From NCBI GenBank assembly GCA_963799315.1, contig CAWCWP010000001.1:992001-1056000 (forward strand): DNA of 64,000 nt, given 5' to 3'. The notes below the pieces were generated by a model. The model searched no databases. It saw only the letters and a program-made list of their open reading frames with translations, and was not told the DNA's origin. Source of the stretch: Parerythrobacter_A sp963799315. GTDB taxonomy: Bacteria > Pseudomonadota > Alphaproteobacteria > Sphingomonadales > Sphingomonadaceae. Position 1 is the first letter of the stretch. Every line of letters begins with the position of its first letter. The translations under genes and the position numbers were made by a program. This document shows positions 32,585 to 40,185 of the stretch, in pieces.

Positions 32585-33211
32585 ATGAAAACCGCCGCAA
32601 ATCCGAAAGCCGAGACTGCTGCTCCGACGACGGAGCGCGGGCGCAAAACGCGGCGCAAGCTGCTCGACGCGGCTACCCGCGAGTTCGGGGAAAAGGGATT
32701 CCATGCCGCATCGGTCAGCAGCATCACCCGCAGCGCCGACGTCGCGCTGGGGACGTTTTACACCTATTTCTCCAGCAAGGAGGCGATCTTCAAGGCGCTG
32801 GTCCGCGATTTCAGTGACGGCGTGCGCGTCGCAGCCGCCGAAGGCATGTCGGAGGATTTGGGCGCACTTGATACAGAACAGGCAGCGACTGCCGGATTTC
32901 TCGATTTCGCCCGCACGCACAAGGAAATCTACCGCATCATCGACGAGGCCGAGTTCGTCGACCCCGGCAGCTATCGCGCGCACTATGAGAGCACGGCGAA
33001 ACGCATCCTGACGCGGTTGGAGGCGGGTGCAGCAAGCGGCGATCTGCGCGACGATTTGGGCGAAGCGCATGCCTGGGCCGTGATGGGCATGAACGTTTTT
33101 CTCGGCCTGCGCTATGCCGTCTGGGCGCAGGATGGCGACGACAGCGCCGCCGTCGCCGGGACCGCCCGCGATATTCTGGCGCGGGGGCTGAGCGCCCCGC
33201 CCGCTCAGTAG
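32585..33211 (+). CDS. TetR-family transcriptional regulator
   Basis: A 208-residue regulator with the N-terminal helix-turn-helix: RRKLLDAATREFGEKGFHAA, SSITRSADVALGTFYTYFSS, KEAIFKALV. The C-terminal ligand domain (about 75-200) has no motif that reveals the ligand. It faces the TonB-receptor gene across two palindromes, so it likely represses that gene and itself. It ends 7 bases inside the convergent folE gene. Confidence 0.93.
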   Translation: MKTAANPKAETAAPTTERGRKTRRKLLDAATREFGEKGFHAASVSSITRSADVALGTFYTYFSSKEAIFKALVRDFSDGVRVAAAEGMSEDLGALDTEQAATAGFLDFARTHKEIYRIIDEAEFVDPGSYRAHYESTAKRILTRLEAGAASGDLRDDLGEAHAWAVMGMNVFLGLRYAVWAQDGDDSAAVAGTARDILARGLSAPPAQ

Positions 33212-33813
33212 CCCATCAGGCTGAGCACTTCCTTGCGGCTGCGCTGGTCTTCGAGGAACGTCCCCATCATCCGGCTCGTCACCATCGAAACGCCCGGCGT
33301 GCGCACACCGCGCGCCGCCATGCAGGCATGGGTCGCGTCGATGACCACCGCCACGCCGCGCGGGTGCAGGTTGTTCCAGATGCACTCCGCCACCTCGGCC
33401 GTCAGGCGCTCTTGGATTTGCAACCGCCGCGCAAACCCGTGCAGCACGCGCGCCAGCTTCGAGATGCCCACAACCTTGTCTTGCGGCAGGTAAGCAATGG
33501 CGGCCTTGCCGTGGATGGGGGCCATATGGTGTTCGCAATGGCTCTGGAACGGAATGTCTTTCAGCAGCACGATCTCGTCATAACCGCCCACTTCCTCGAA
33601 CACGCGCGACAGGTGGATGGCGGGGTCCTCGCCGTAACCCTGGCAATATTCCAGCCACGCGCGCGCCACCCGCTTGGGCGTATCGATCAGCCCTTCGCGC
33701 GCCGGATCGTCGCCCGACCATTCGATCAGCGTGCGGATTGCGTCCTGGACGGTATCGGGCACTTCCGGCTTGCCATCGGCTGCCAGGGTGCGGGTCGGTG
33801 CAGCGTCGGTCAT
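33205..33813 (-). CDS. folE: GTP cyclohydrolase I
   Basis: FolE converts GTP to dihydroneopterin triphosphate, the first step of folate synthesis. The 202-residue frame is intact with RVARAWLEYCQGY, PFQSHCEHHMAPIHGKAAIA (zinc ligands Cys and His), YLPQDKVVGISKLARVLHGF, QIQERLTAEVAECI and the last zinc Cys in THACMAARGV. The ATG overlaps the stop of the phospholipase-D-like gene as ATGA, so the two are translationally coupled although no metabolic link is known. Confidence 0.96.
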   Translation of the reverse strand: MTDAAPTRTLAADGKPEVPDTVQDAIRTLIEWSGDDPAREGLIDTPKRVARAWLEYCQGYGEDPAIHLSRVFEEVGGYDEIVLLKDIPFQSHCEHHMAPIHGKAAIAYLPQDKVVGISKLARVLHGFARRLQIQERLTAEVAECIWNNLHPRGVAVVIDATHACMAARGVRTPGVSMVTSRMMGTFLEDQRSRKEVLSLMGY

Positions 33814-35373
33814 TTCTGGCGTCTTTCGAATTTGCGTTTGGCGCGGTTTAGCAGCGTATCGCGCGGAAACAGGCCGCCCTCGGAATAGGGTTCGAACACT
33901 TCGCCCGATGTTTCAGGATCTAGCACGCCCGACTCGGCGAGCACTTCCTGCACGGCATTGGTGTGTTTCAAGTCGAACCGGCGCAGCGTGCGGCCCGGCT
34001 TTTCCTGCGTATCCCATTTTTCGGACAGCTTCACGATCATCCGGTGCATCGACCCGTGGCGCGCGAGCAGGTCGGGCACGTCACACACATCCAGCCCGCA
34101 ATGTTCGGCCAGCAGCGAATAGCGCAATGCCGCAATCTGTTGCCCCGCGCCAGCATTGGCGGGGCGATCGGCATCGATGAACATGTCGCATTCGCTGTCC
34201 AGCCCCATCGAGCGATTGTTGAAATTGGCGGACCCGATGCGCAGCACGCGGTCATCCACGATCATGATCTTGGCGTGGACGTAAATCGGCGTTTCGCCGG
34301 TATAGGGCACGTAGAGATGGAAGCGGCCCTTGGTATCCGCCTCGCCCAGCGCCTCCACCAGTTGCGTACGGGCATTGTCCATTGCCTGCGCTTCCAGCCA
34401 GCCATCCGCACTTTCCGGATGCACGATGACGATCTCCGGCGGGTCGTCTTCGGAAAGCCTCTTGCAAATTGCATTGGCGATGCGGCGCGAGGCGAAATAC
34501 TGCGTTTCGGCGTAGATGAACCGCTTGGCCTGCGCGATCTGCTGCTCGAACAGGTCGGCAATTTCTGTGACTTCCGCAGTATCGTCGAACGCGCCCGCGC
34601 GTGCGCGCGATGCCGATTTCGACATTCTCGAACTCGACCTTCAGGTCTTCGGGCCACAGGTCTTCCTCCGGCTCCGGCGTCCGGTCCAGCGGTTCGCCGC
34701 CTGCGCGTTCCCAGCGGTTATGGCCAAGATCGCACAGCGCCGTCGCCGCGTCGCCCGTCACCATCATCGTCGCGTCGTGCCAGGGCATGTATTTCATGCC
34801 GCGCGGGCGGCGACGGCGCGTATCGTCTTCCCTGTGTTCGCGCGTGTCCCAGCGGTGGGTGGTCATGTCGATGCCGCCGCACACCGCCAGCGTATCGTCC
34901 AGCACCACGATTTTCTGGTGGTGGCTGCCCCCGACCGGATGCGCGGTGTCGAATTTGAAATGGATGCGGCGATGCGGCGCCCAGCGCAGCAGGTCGACCG
35001 ACATCGAACCGCGCGTGACGAATTTGGCAACGCCATAGCTCCATTTCAGGATACGGATTTCCAGCGTGGGCCGGTGGCGCGTGAGCCACAGGATGAAGCT
35101 GCCCAGGCGAGAGGGATATGTGCGTTTGCGCCCCTTCTGCCACCAGCGGCGCCCTGCCTCCAGATGGATGCGGGTGTCGAAATCCCACCCGATCATCAGC
35201 ACCCGGTGCCGCGCTTTCAGCATCGCCTGCTGCATATGGCGGAAATAATCTTCGGCATCGATGATAACGGTTGCGCGATCCGCCATCTCGTAACGCCACA
35301 CGCCGGGTTCGACCGATACGTCGGCATCCGGGCCAGTGCCGTCGTCCTTCGCATCTGGGTCGTGGGCGCTCAT
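33810..35373 (-). CDS. Phospholipase D-like (cardiolipin-synthase-like) protein
   Basis: A protein of about 520 residues with two HKD motifs: GSHHQKIVVLDD near residue 170 and IYVHAKIMIVDDRVLRIGSA near 390, each followed by a GxxN/GG segment (AVCGGIDMTTHRWD, GSANFNNRSMG). Two HKD halves make one phosphotransferase or phospholipase active site. No membrane segments are obvious, which favours a PLD-like enzyme over classical cardiolipin synthase. One extra base near 34618 breaks the frame between the two halves. Start taken at MSAHDPDAKDDG; an ATG 33 bases upstream is also open. Coupled to folE by ATGA. Confidence 0.88.
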
Positions 35374-35476
35374 TCGCGGGCCTGCTGTTTTACGCGGCGG
35401 GGGCATCCCGGGCCGGTACCGTTCTCGCTATCACATTATCGCGGCCAGTCGAGCCACAGTATCGAACCGGAAACAG

Positions 35477-35510
35477 CAAGGGCCGCCTCCGGTATCGGAG
35501 ACGGCCCTTG
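35477..35510. terminator. Strong hairpin beside tRNA-Arg
   Basis: CAAGGGCCG pairs with CGGCCCTTG and, after one mismatch, CTCCG pairs with CGGAG around GTAT. It begins 5 bases past the tRNA-Arg end on the minus strand. There is no T run on that strand, so it may be a processing signal or terminator of the tRNA transcript. Confidence 0.6.
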
Positions 35511-35515
35511 ATGGT

Positions 35516-35592
35516 TGGCGCGCCCGGAAGGATTCGAACCTCCGACCGCTCGGTTCGTAGCCGAGTACTCTATCCAGCTGAGCTACGGGCGC
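35516..35592 (-). tRNA. tRNA-Arg (anticodon ACG)
   Basis: A 77-base cloverleaf with encoded CCA. Acceptor GCGCCCG pairs with CGGGCGC, D arm GCTC/GAGT, anticodon stem CTCGG/CCGAG closes loop CTACGAA with ACG, T arm GGAGG-TTCGAAT-CCTTC. The wobble A is expected to become inosine through TadA, so it reads CGU, CGC and CGA. Confidence 0.97.
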
Positions 35593-35661
35593 GCAATCAG
35601 GGGCGGCATCTAGGCGGCGGTTCCGCACTTGGCAAGCCCTGCGCGCTCGCAGTGTGCGCAT

Positions 35662-36084
35662 TCATTCCGGCAGCGCGGCGAGCAGCACGCGGTCGAGCGG
35701 TGGCATTGACAGCTTGGCCAGCGCCTCGCGCGCAAACCAGCGGGCCACCCCGCCCTCCTGCGAAACCGGGGAACCGCACCAGCGCGTCAAAGTGTAAAGC
35801 AGTATTACAGGTCCGCCCGGTGCCGTCCTTTCCGCGATGTTTGGCGTGGCGGTGGCGAAGGTGAGCGGGACGAGATCGCTCGGTTCCAGCGTAATCGCCA
35901 GCTCCTCGTGCAGCTCCCGCACGAGGGCGTCATGCGGCATTTCGCCCGTCTCCACCTTGCCGCCGGGAAACTCCCACAGCCCGCCATCCGGCTTGCCGGC
36001 GGGCCGCTGCTGCATCAGCCACCGCCCGTCCGCCGCGCGCAAAGCGGCGGCGACCACCCACAGACATGTCGGGTTATTTTCCAA
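35662..36084 (-). CDS. NUDIX hydrolase, MutT-like (8-oxo-dGTP diphosphatase candidate)
   Basis: About 140 residues. The NUDIX box is complete except for one position: GGKVETGEMPHDALVRELHE followed by ELAI, where Ala replaces the usual Gly. WVVAAALRAADGRWLMQQRP and GLWEFPGG before it are typical of the MutT subgroup that clears oxidised dGTP. The start is unusual: no in-frame ATG lies near the domain. I choose TTG at 36084 because GAGAGGAG precedes it by about 8 bases; an upstream ATG at 36135 would add 17 atypical residues. It is divergent from the Flp pilin genes. Confidence 0.82.
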   Translation of the reverse strand: MENNPTCLWVVAAALRAADGRWLMQQRPAGKPDGGLWEFPGGKVETGEMPHDALVRELHEELAITLEPSDLVPLTFATATPNIAERTAPGGPVILLYTLTRWCGSPVSQEGGVARWFAREALAKLSMPPLDRVLLAALPE

Positions 36085-36168
36085 CCAAGCGGCTCCTCTC
36101 AACCAAATTCTTAAACTTTGCCCACCAAAACCCACAACTGTCAGTTCGGAGGCGATGGGAGTATTCCG

Positions 36169-36375
36169 ATGAAGGTTCCGCGTTTCCTCAAGCGGCCAGA
36201 ATTAAAGCGGCTTGCCAGAGACGAGCACGGAGCAACCGCCGTCGAATACGGGCTGATTGCATCGCTCATCGTGGTCGGCTGGATCGCCGCCCTCACACAG
36301 ATGGCCGATAGCAACACCAATACGTGGAGTTCGATTTCAAGCAAAGTGGATAGCGCAATGAGCGCAAGTCAATAA
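36169..36375 (+). CDS. Flp/Fap-type pilin, copy 1
   Basis: A 68-residue type IVb prepilin. A basic leader (MKVPRFLKRPELKRLARDEH) precedes the conserved GATAVEYGLIASLIVV, where prepilin peptidase is expected to cut after Gly, leaving the invariant Glu at mature position 5. The hydrophobic helix is followed by a short polar tail. GGAGG lies about 16 bases before the ATG, which is further than usual. No tad/cpa assembly genes are in the window, so assembly must rely on a locus elsewhere. The next gene is a second pilin. Confidence 0.88.
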   Translation: MKVPRFLKRPELKRLARDEHGATAVEYGLIASLIVVGWIAALTQMADSNTNTWSSISSKVDSAMSASQ

Positions 36376-36485
36376 TCCGCCGCGCTTAGCATTTTATCAA
36401 CACTCGACCTCCATACCGAAATTCACTCTTTCCAACAGACGACCATCGGGAAGAGCGGGTAAGACGACCAACCAGGAGACTAACG

Positions 36486-36668
36486 ATGAAATTTTTCAAT
36501 GAACTGCTGAACGACGAACAGGGCGCCACCGCCATCGAATACGGCCTGATCGCTGCACTGATCGCCGTCGCGGCAATTACCGCCATGCAGGGTCTTGGTG
36601 GACAGCTGAACACGACGTTCACGGGTACGGCCACCAAGATGGCTTCGACGAACGACCAGCTCCAATAA
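36486..36668 (+). CDS. Flp/Fap-type pilin, copy 2
   Basis: A 60-residue Flp prepilin: leader MKFFNELLNDEQ, cleavage site and helix GATAIEYGLIAALIAVAAIT, then a tail with GLGGQLNTTFTGTAT. It is closer to the consensus major pilin than copy 1, which has a longer leader and a tryptophan in the helix, so copy 2 may be the main subunit. AGGAG lies about 9 bases before the ATG. A strong terminator follows at 36691. Confidence 0.92.
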   Translation: MKFFNELLNDEQGATAIEYGLIAALIAVAAITAMQGLGGQLNTTFTGTATKMASTNDQLQ

Positions 36669-36690
36669 GAGCTTCGTTCACCAAACAAAG

Positions 36691-36726
36691 AAAGGCGGCG
36701 GGAGCGATCCCGCCGCCTTTTCTTTT
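36691..36726. terminator. Intrinsic terminator after Flp pilins
   Basis: Stem AAAGGCGGCGGGA pairs with TCCCGCCGCCTTT around GCGA, followed by TCTTTT. It ends the pilin transcript and, read on the other strand, lies just past the convergent M48 protease gene. Confidence 0.93.
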
Positions 36727-36749
36727 GCGTCCGGAAGACGCGACGCCGG

Positions 36750-38207
36750 TTAGCTGGCGCGCACCACCAGCTTCACCTTCTGTCCGGCCTGCAATTGGTC
36801 GTTCGTGCCCAGCGCGTTCAAAACGCGGAACCGTTCCACCTTGCCACGATCATACGCCATGCGACTGGCAAGCGACTGGATCGTGTCGCCCCGCCCAACC
36901 GTGACCACGTCGATCCGCCGCGGGATGATGGCGGACGCCTCGCTTGGCGAGATACGACGGACAGAATTGAACATCGGCGTGAAGGCGCGCGATTGTCCGG
37001 CCTGGCTGATGGTCGTGAAGTGATATGCGCTGGTGTTGGAAAATTCATACGCGAACACCGTCACATCGACCTGGCTCTGGCCGTTGTTTACGCGCGCCGT
37101 GCCGTAAAGTGTGGGAATACCGTTCACTGTCGTGCGTTGCAGCGATGCAGGCGCGATATTCTGCTGACCGCCAACCTTGTCGAACACCTGCCGCACGTAA
37201 TTTTCCAGATTGCCGTTATAGGCGCCGGTGCTGAATTGGCCCTTGCCGCTCTGCCCGTTGATGGAAACAGCGGTCGTTCCGTTTACCATGTAATAGCCAT
37301 TGGGCACGGTGAAGGCGAGGCGCAGGTCGGGGTGGAGGAACTGCTGCCCCTCGATAACGCCCTGCTTGGGATCATCGCCGTATAGCAGCCCGTCGATGCG
37401 CGTCAGGAACGTGTCGCGGTTCAGCGTGCCGGTGGTCCCGCGCGCTTTCGCGGCTGCAGTCTGTACCCGGCTAGCCGGATCGGGGTGAGTCGACGCCCAT
37501 TCGGGGATGGTGGCGTTGTCGCGCCCCTGCAACTGCGCATCGAGCGCATTTTGTGCGGCAAGGCTTTGCAGCACGGTTGCCATTGCGGTCGGATCGTAGC
37601 CCGCGCGCGTCAGATACTGGATGCCCAGCTCGTCCGCTTCGATTTCCTGGCTGCGGGAGAACCGCAATGTCAAAAGTTGCGTGTACTGCGAACCTTGCTG
37701 GAGCAAACCGCCAACATCGCCGCCCACGACCGAGCCAAGCACCTGTCCCAGCACACCGAGTAGCTGGTTGCGCTGCGATGCCTGCTGGCGGCGCTGCGAA
37801 TGGCGTGCGGCCACATGGCCGACCTCGTGACCCAGCACACCGGCAAGCTCCGCCTCGTTGTTCATCAGCGAAACAAGCTGGCGCGTCGTATAGACATAGC
37901 CACCAGGCACAGCGAAGGCGTTGTTCACCGGGCTGTTGAGCAGCGAAACCGTGAAGCTCGAACGCGCGTCGCCAAGGCCCGATTGCACTGCGATATTCTT
38001 GCCGACCTGCTCGACATAGGCGGCTTGCGGCCCCGTAAACGTGCCGCCGAATTCCTGAAGCAGTTGCGGGTGGAATTCCGCGCCCTGCTGCGCTTCCTGC
38101 GAAGTGATGGGCGCGCTCGCGCTGGGGATGTTCCCCGCTGCGCAACCCGACAGCGCGATGGCTGCGCCTGCAACACCCGACAACACAAATGCTTTTGCAA
38201 TCCGCAT
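36750..38207 (-). CDS. M48-family metalloprotease lipoprotein with LysM-like C-terminus
   Basis: A 485-residue periplasmic protein. The signal peptide ends in lipobox ALSGC (Cys22), so it should be lipid-anchored. The zinc site is HEVGHVAARH (HExxH at 127-131) with the third ligand in SRSQEIEADELGIQYLTRAG, as in BepA/YfgC, which cleaves or refolds stalled outer-membrane proteins. A middle domain of unknown type (about 260-430) precedes a LysM-like end, VGRGDTIQSLASRMAYDRGK, that would bind peptidoglycan. The frame is intact. It is convergent with the pilin operon and downstream of accA. Confidence 0.92.
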   Translation of the reverse strand: MRIAKAFVLSGVAGAAIALSGCAAGNIPSASAPITSQEAQQGAEFHPQLLQEFGGTFTGPQAAYVEQVGKNIAVQSGLGDARSSFTVSLLNSPVNNAFAVPGGYVYTTRQLVSLMNNEAELAGVLGHEVGHVAARHSQRRQQASQRNQLLGVLGQVLGSVVGGDVGGLLQQGSQYTQLLTLRFSRSQEIEADELGIQYLTRAGYDPTAMATVLQSLAAQNALDAQLQGRDNATIPEWASTHPDPASRVQTAAAKARGTTGTLNRDTFLTRIDGLLYGDDPKQGVIEGQQFLHPDLRLAFTVPNGYYMVNGTTAVSINGQSGKGQFSTGAYNGNLENYVRQVFDKVGGQQNIAPASLQRTTVNGIPTLYGTARVNNGQSQVDVTVFAYEFSNTSAYHFTTISQAGQSRAFTPMFNSVRRISPSEASAIIPRRIDVVTVGRGDTIQSLASRMAYDRGKVERFRVLNALGTNDQLQAGQKVKLVVRAS

Positions 38208-38288
38208 ATTTACTCTCCGACCCCGTTGATATCTATACTGAACATAGCGCGGTGCGGGCCTGCTGGTTCCTGAACAGGTGCAGATAGC

Positions 38289-39236
38289 CTATCGGTTGCC
38301 GATCGCCAGAAAGCGGTCTTCCCGCCGTGTGCGCAATGTTTCGGGGGACTGCCCTGACAGTGCGTCGAGTTCTGTCGCCAGCGTCTTGCCCAGTGTCTTC
38401 GCGGCCGCTTCGGGGTCGCGATGCGCCCCGCCCGCCGGCTCGCGCAGGATGCGGTCGATGACGCCCAGCTTCTTCAGATGCTGCGCCGTCACCTTCATCG
38501 CTTCCGCCGCATCGGGCGCCTTGTCCGCCGTTCGCCACAGGATCGAGGCGCAGCCTTCGGGCGAGATCACGGAATATACTGCATGCTCGAACATCAGCAC
38601 CCGTTCCGCACTCGCCAACGCCACCGCACCGCCGGAACCGCCTTCGCCGACAATGGTCGCCACCATCGGCACCGGCAGCGCCAAGCAGGCTTCGGTTGCG
38701 CGGGCAATGGCCTCGGCCTGTCCGCGTTCCTCCGCCTCGACACCGGGAAATGCGCCGGAAGTATCGACCAGCGTCACCACCGGCACACCGCAGCGTCCGG
38801 CCAGTTCCATCAGGCGCACCGCCTTGCGGTAGCCCTCCGGCTTGCCCATCCCGAAATTGTGGCGCAGGCGCGATTGCGTATCGTTGCCCTTTTCATGCCC
38901 CAGCAGCATCACGCGCCGTCCGCCCAATCGCGCGAAACCGCCAAGTATCGCCTCGTCCTCGCCATAGGTCCGGTCCCCGCCCAGCGGCAGGAAATCGGTA
39001 AAGGCATGACGCACGAAATCGTGGAAATGCGGGCGTGAGGGATGCCGGGCCACCTGCGTTTTCTGCCACGGGCTGAGATTGGCATAGGTGGTTTGCAGCA
39101 GGTCGGCGCTCTTGGCCTGAAGCCGCGCGATTTCGTCCGCGATATCGACGCCGTCTGCCGACGCGCCGGCGCGCATTTCTTCGATACGGGCTTCGAGCTG
39201 GGCGACCGGCTTCTCGAATTCGAGATAGGATGTCAT
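38289..39236 (-). CDS. accA: Acetyl-CoA carboxylase carboxyltransferase subunit alpha
   Basis: AccA carries half of the carboxyltransferase that makes malonyl-CoA for fatty-acid synthesis. The start MTSYLEFEKPVAQLEARIEE is the family N-terminus (a longer frame begins 36 bases upstream but is not conserved-looking). Features include LSPWQKTQVARHPSRPH, GHEKGNDT, RHNFGMGKPEGYRKAVRLME, LVDTSGAFPGVEAEERGQAE and VGEGGSGGAVALA. 315 residues from that start, unbroken. It follows xerD by 51 bases on the same strand. Confidence 0.96.
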   Translation of the reverse strand: MTSYLEFEKPVAQLEARIEEMRAGASADGVDIADEIARLQAKSADLLQTTYANLSPWQKTQVARHPSRPHFHDFVRHAFTDFLPLGGDRTYGEDEAILGGFARLGGRRVMLLGHEKGNDTQSRLRHNFGMGKPEGYRKAVRLMELAGRCGVPVVTLVDTSGAFPGVEAEERGQAEAIARATEACLALPVPMVATIVGEGGSGGAVALASAERVLMFEHAVYSVISPEGCASILWRTADKAPDAAEAMKVTAQHLKKLGVIDRILREPAGGAHRDPEAAAKTLGKTLATELDALSGQSPETLRTRREDRFLAIGNR

Positions 39237-39287
39237 GCGCGCTGCGCTAGGCCGATGGGCGACGCTTCGCAAGCATCCGCAACACGC

Positions 39288-40158
39288 TTACCCGCTGTCT
39301 TTGGCCAGCGGGTGGCACGCATTGACCAGTGCAACCAGCCGCGTGCTGTCGACATGGGTGTATATCTGCGTCGTCGCGATATCGGCATGGCCCAGCATGG
39401 TCTGCAACACGCGCAGGTCCGCCCCGCCCTCCAAAAGATGGGTGGCAAAGGCGTGGCGCAGCACATGCGGGCTGACCTTTTCGGGCGGCAAACCCGCGCG
39501 CCCCGCCAGCGCTTTCAGCAACTGATACAGCCGCACCCGCGTAAGGTGGCCCCCACCGGGTGAGGGGAACAGGAACCGGCCCTTGTCAGGCCGCAGCTGC
39601 CAGCCATGCACCAACCGCCTGAACCGCACGGCGGCTGACCGGCGCCATGCGCTGCTTCCCGCCCTTCCCCTCGATTATCAGATAAGGCGCATCGCGCGGC
39701 ACCGCCGACAGCGGCAGCGATACCAGCTCCGTCGCGCGCAGGCCCGATCCGTACAGCAGTTCGAGCAGTGCCAGCATCCGTATCGCCAACGCGTTGCCCG
39801 TACCGACCTCTTCTTCCGCCTGCGCGAACAGGCGCTCTATCTTGGTATGCGAGAGAAGTTTTGGCAACGGGCGGCGCGGCGTAGGGCGCGGGATCGCTTC
39901 GGCAGGATTGTCGTCGCGCGCGCCTTCGTCCTGCAAGAACGCGTAGAACTGGCGCAAAGCCGATGTCTTGCGCGCTACGGTGGCGGGTGCGAGCGTCGCC
40001 CATGCGCGCGGCAGAGCTGTCAGATCCTGCTCGTTCGCCGATTGCAGCGCACCGATTGCCGCTTCCGCGCCTTCCAGATCGCGGCGATAGGCGGCAAGGG
40101 TATTGGCCGCCGCGCCGCGCTGCGCCGCCATCATCGCCAGGAAATCGTCTATCGTCAT
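39288..40158 (-). CDS. xerD: Tyrosine recombinase XerD (one frame change)
   Basis: XerD acts with XerC at dif to resolve chromosome dimers. The N-terminal SAM-like domain (MTIDDFLAMMAAQRGAAANT, LAAYRRDLEGA) precedes the catalytic domain with Arg in YGSGLRATELVSLPLSAV, Lys in IEGKGGKQRMAPV, HVLRHAFATHLLEGGADLR and the nucleophile in ATTQIYTHV. One extra base near 39605 breaks the middle. Joined length is 289 residues. The position next to accA and aroK matches other sphingomonads, which supports a housekeeping XerD and not a phage integrase. Confidence 0.92.
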
Positions 40159-40185
40159 GTCGGCGCACCTGCCGCAGCCAAAGCG

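Noticed and set aside
35516..35592. tRNA-Arg as an attachment site of a genomic island
   Set aside because: No integrase or direct repeat of the tRNA end was seen in the flanks; both sides are ordinary genes.
39288..40158. Tyrosine recombinase as a sign of an integrated element
   Set aside because: The gene has XerD features and a housekeeping neighbourhood (accA, aroK), with no attachment-site duplication, phage genes or shift in composition.
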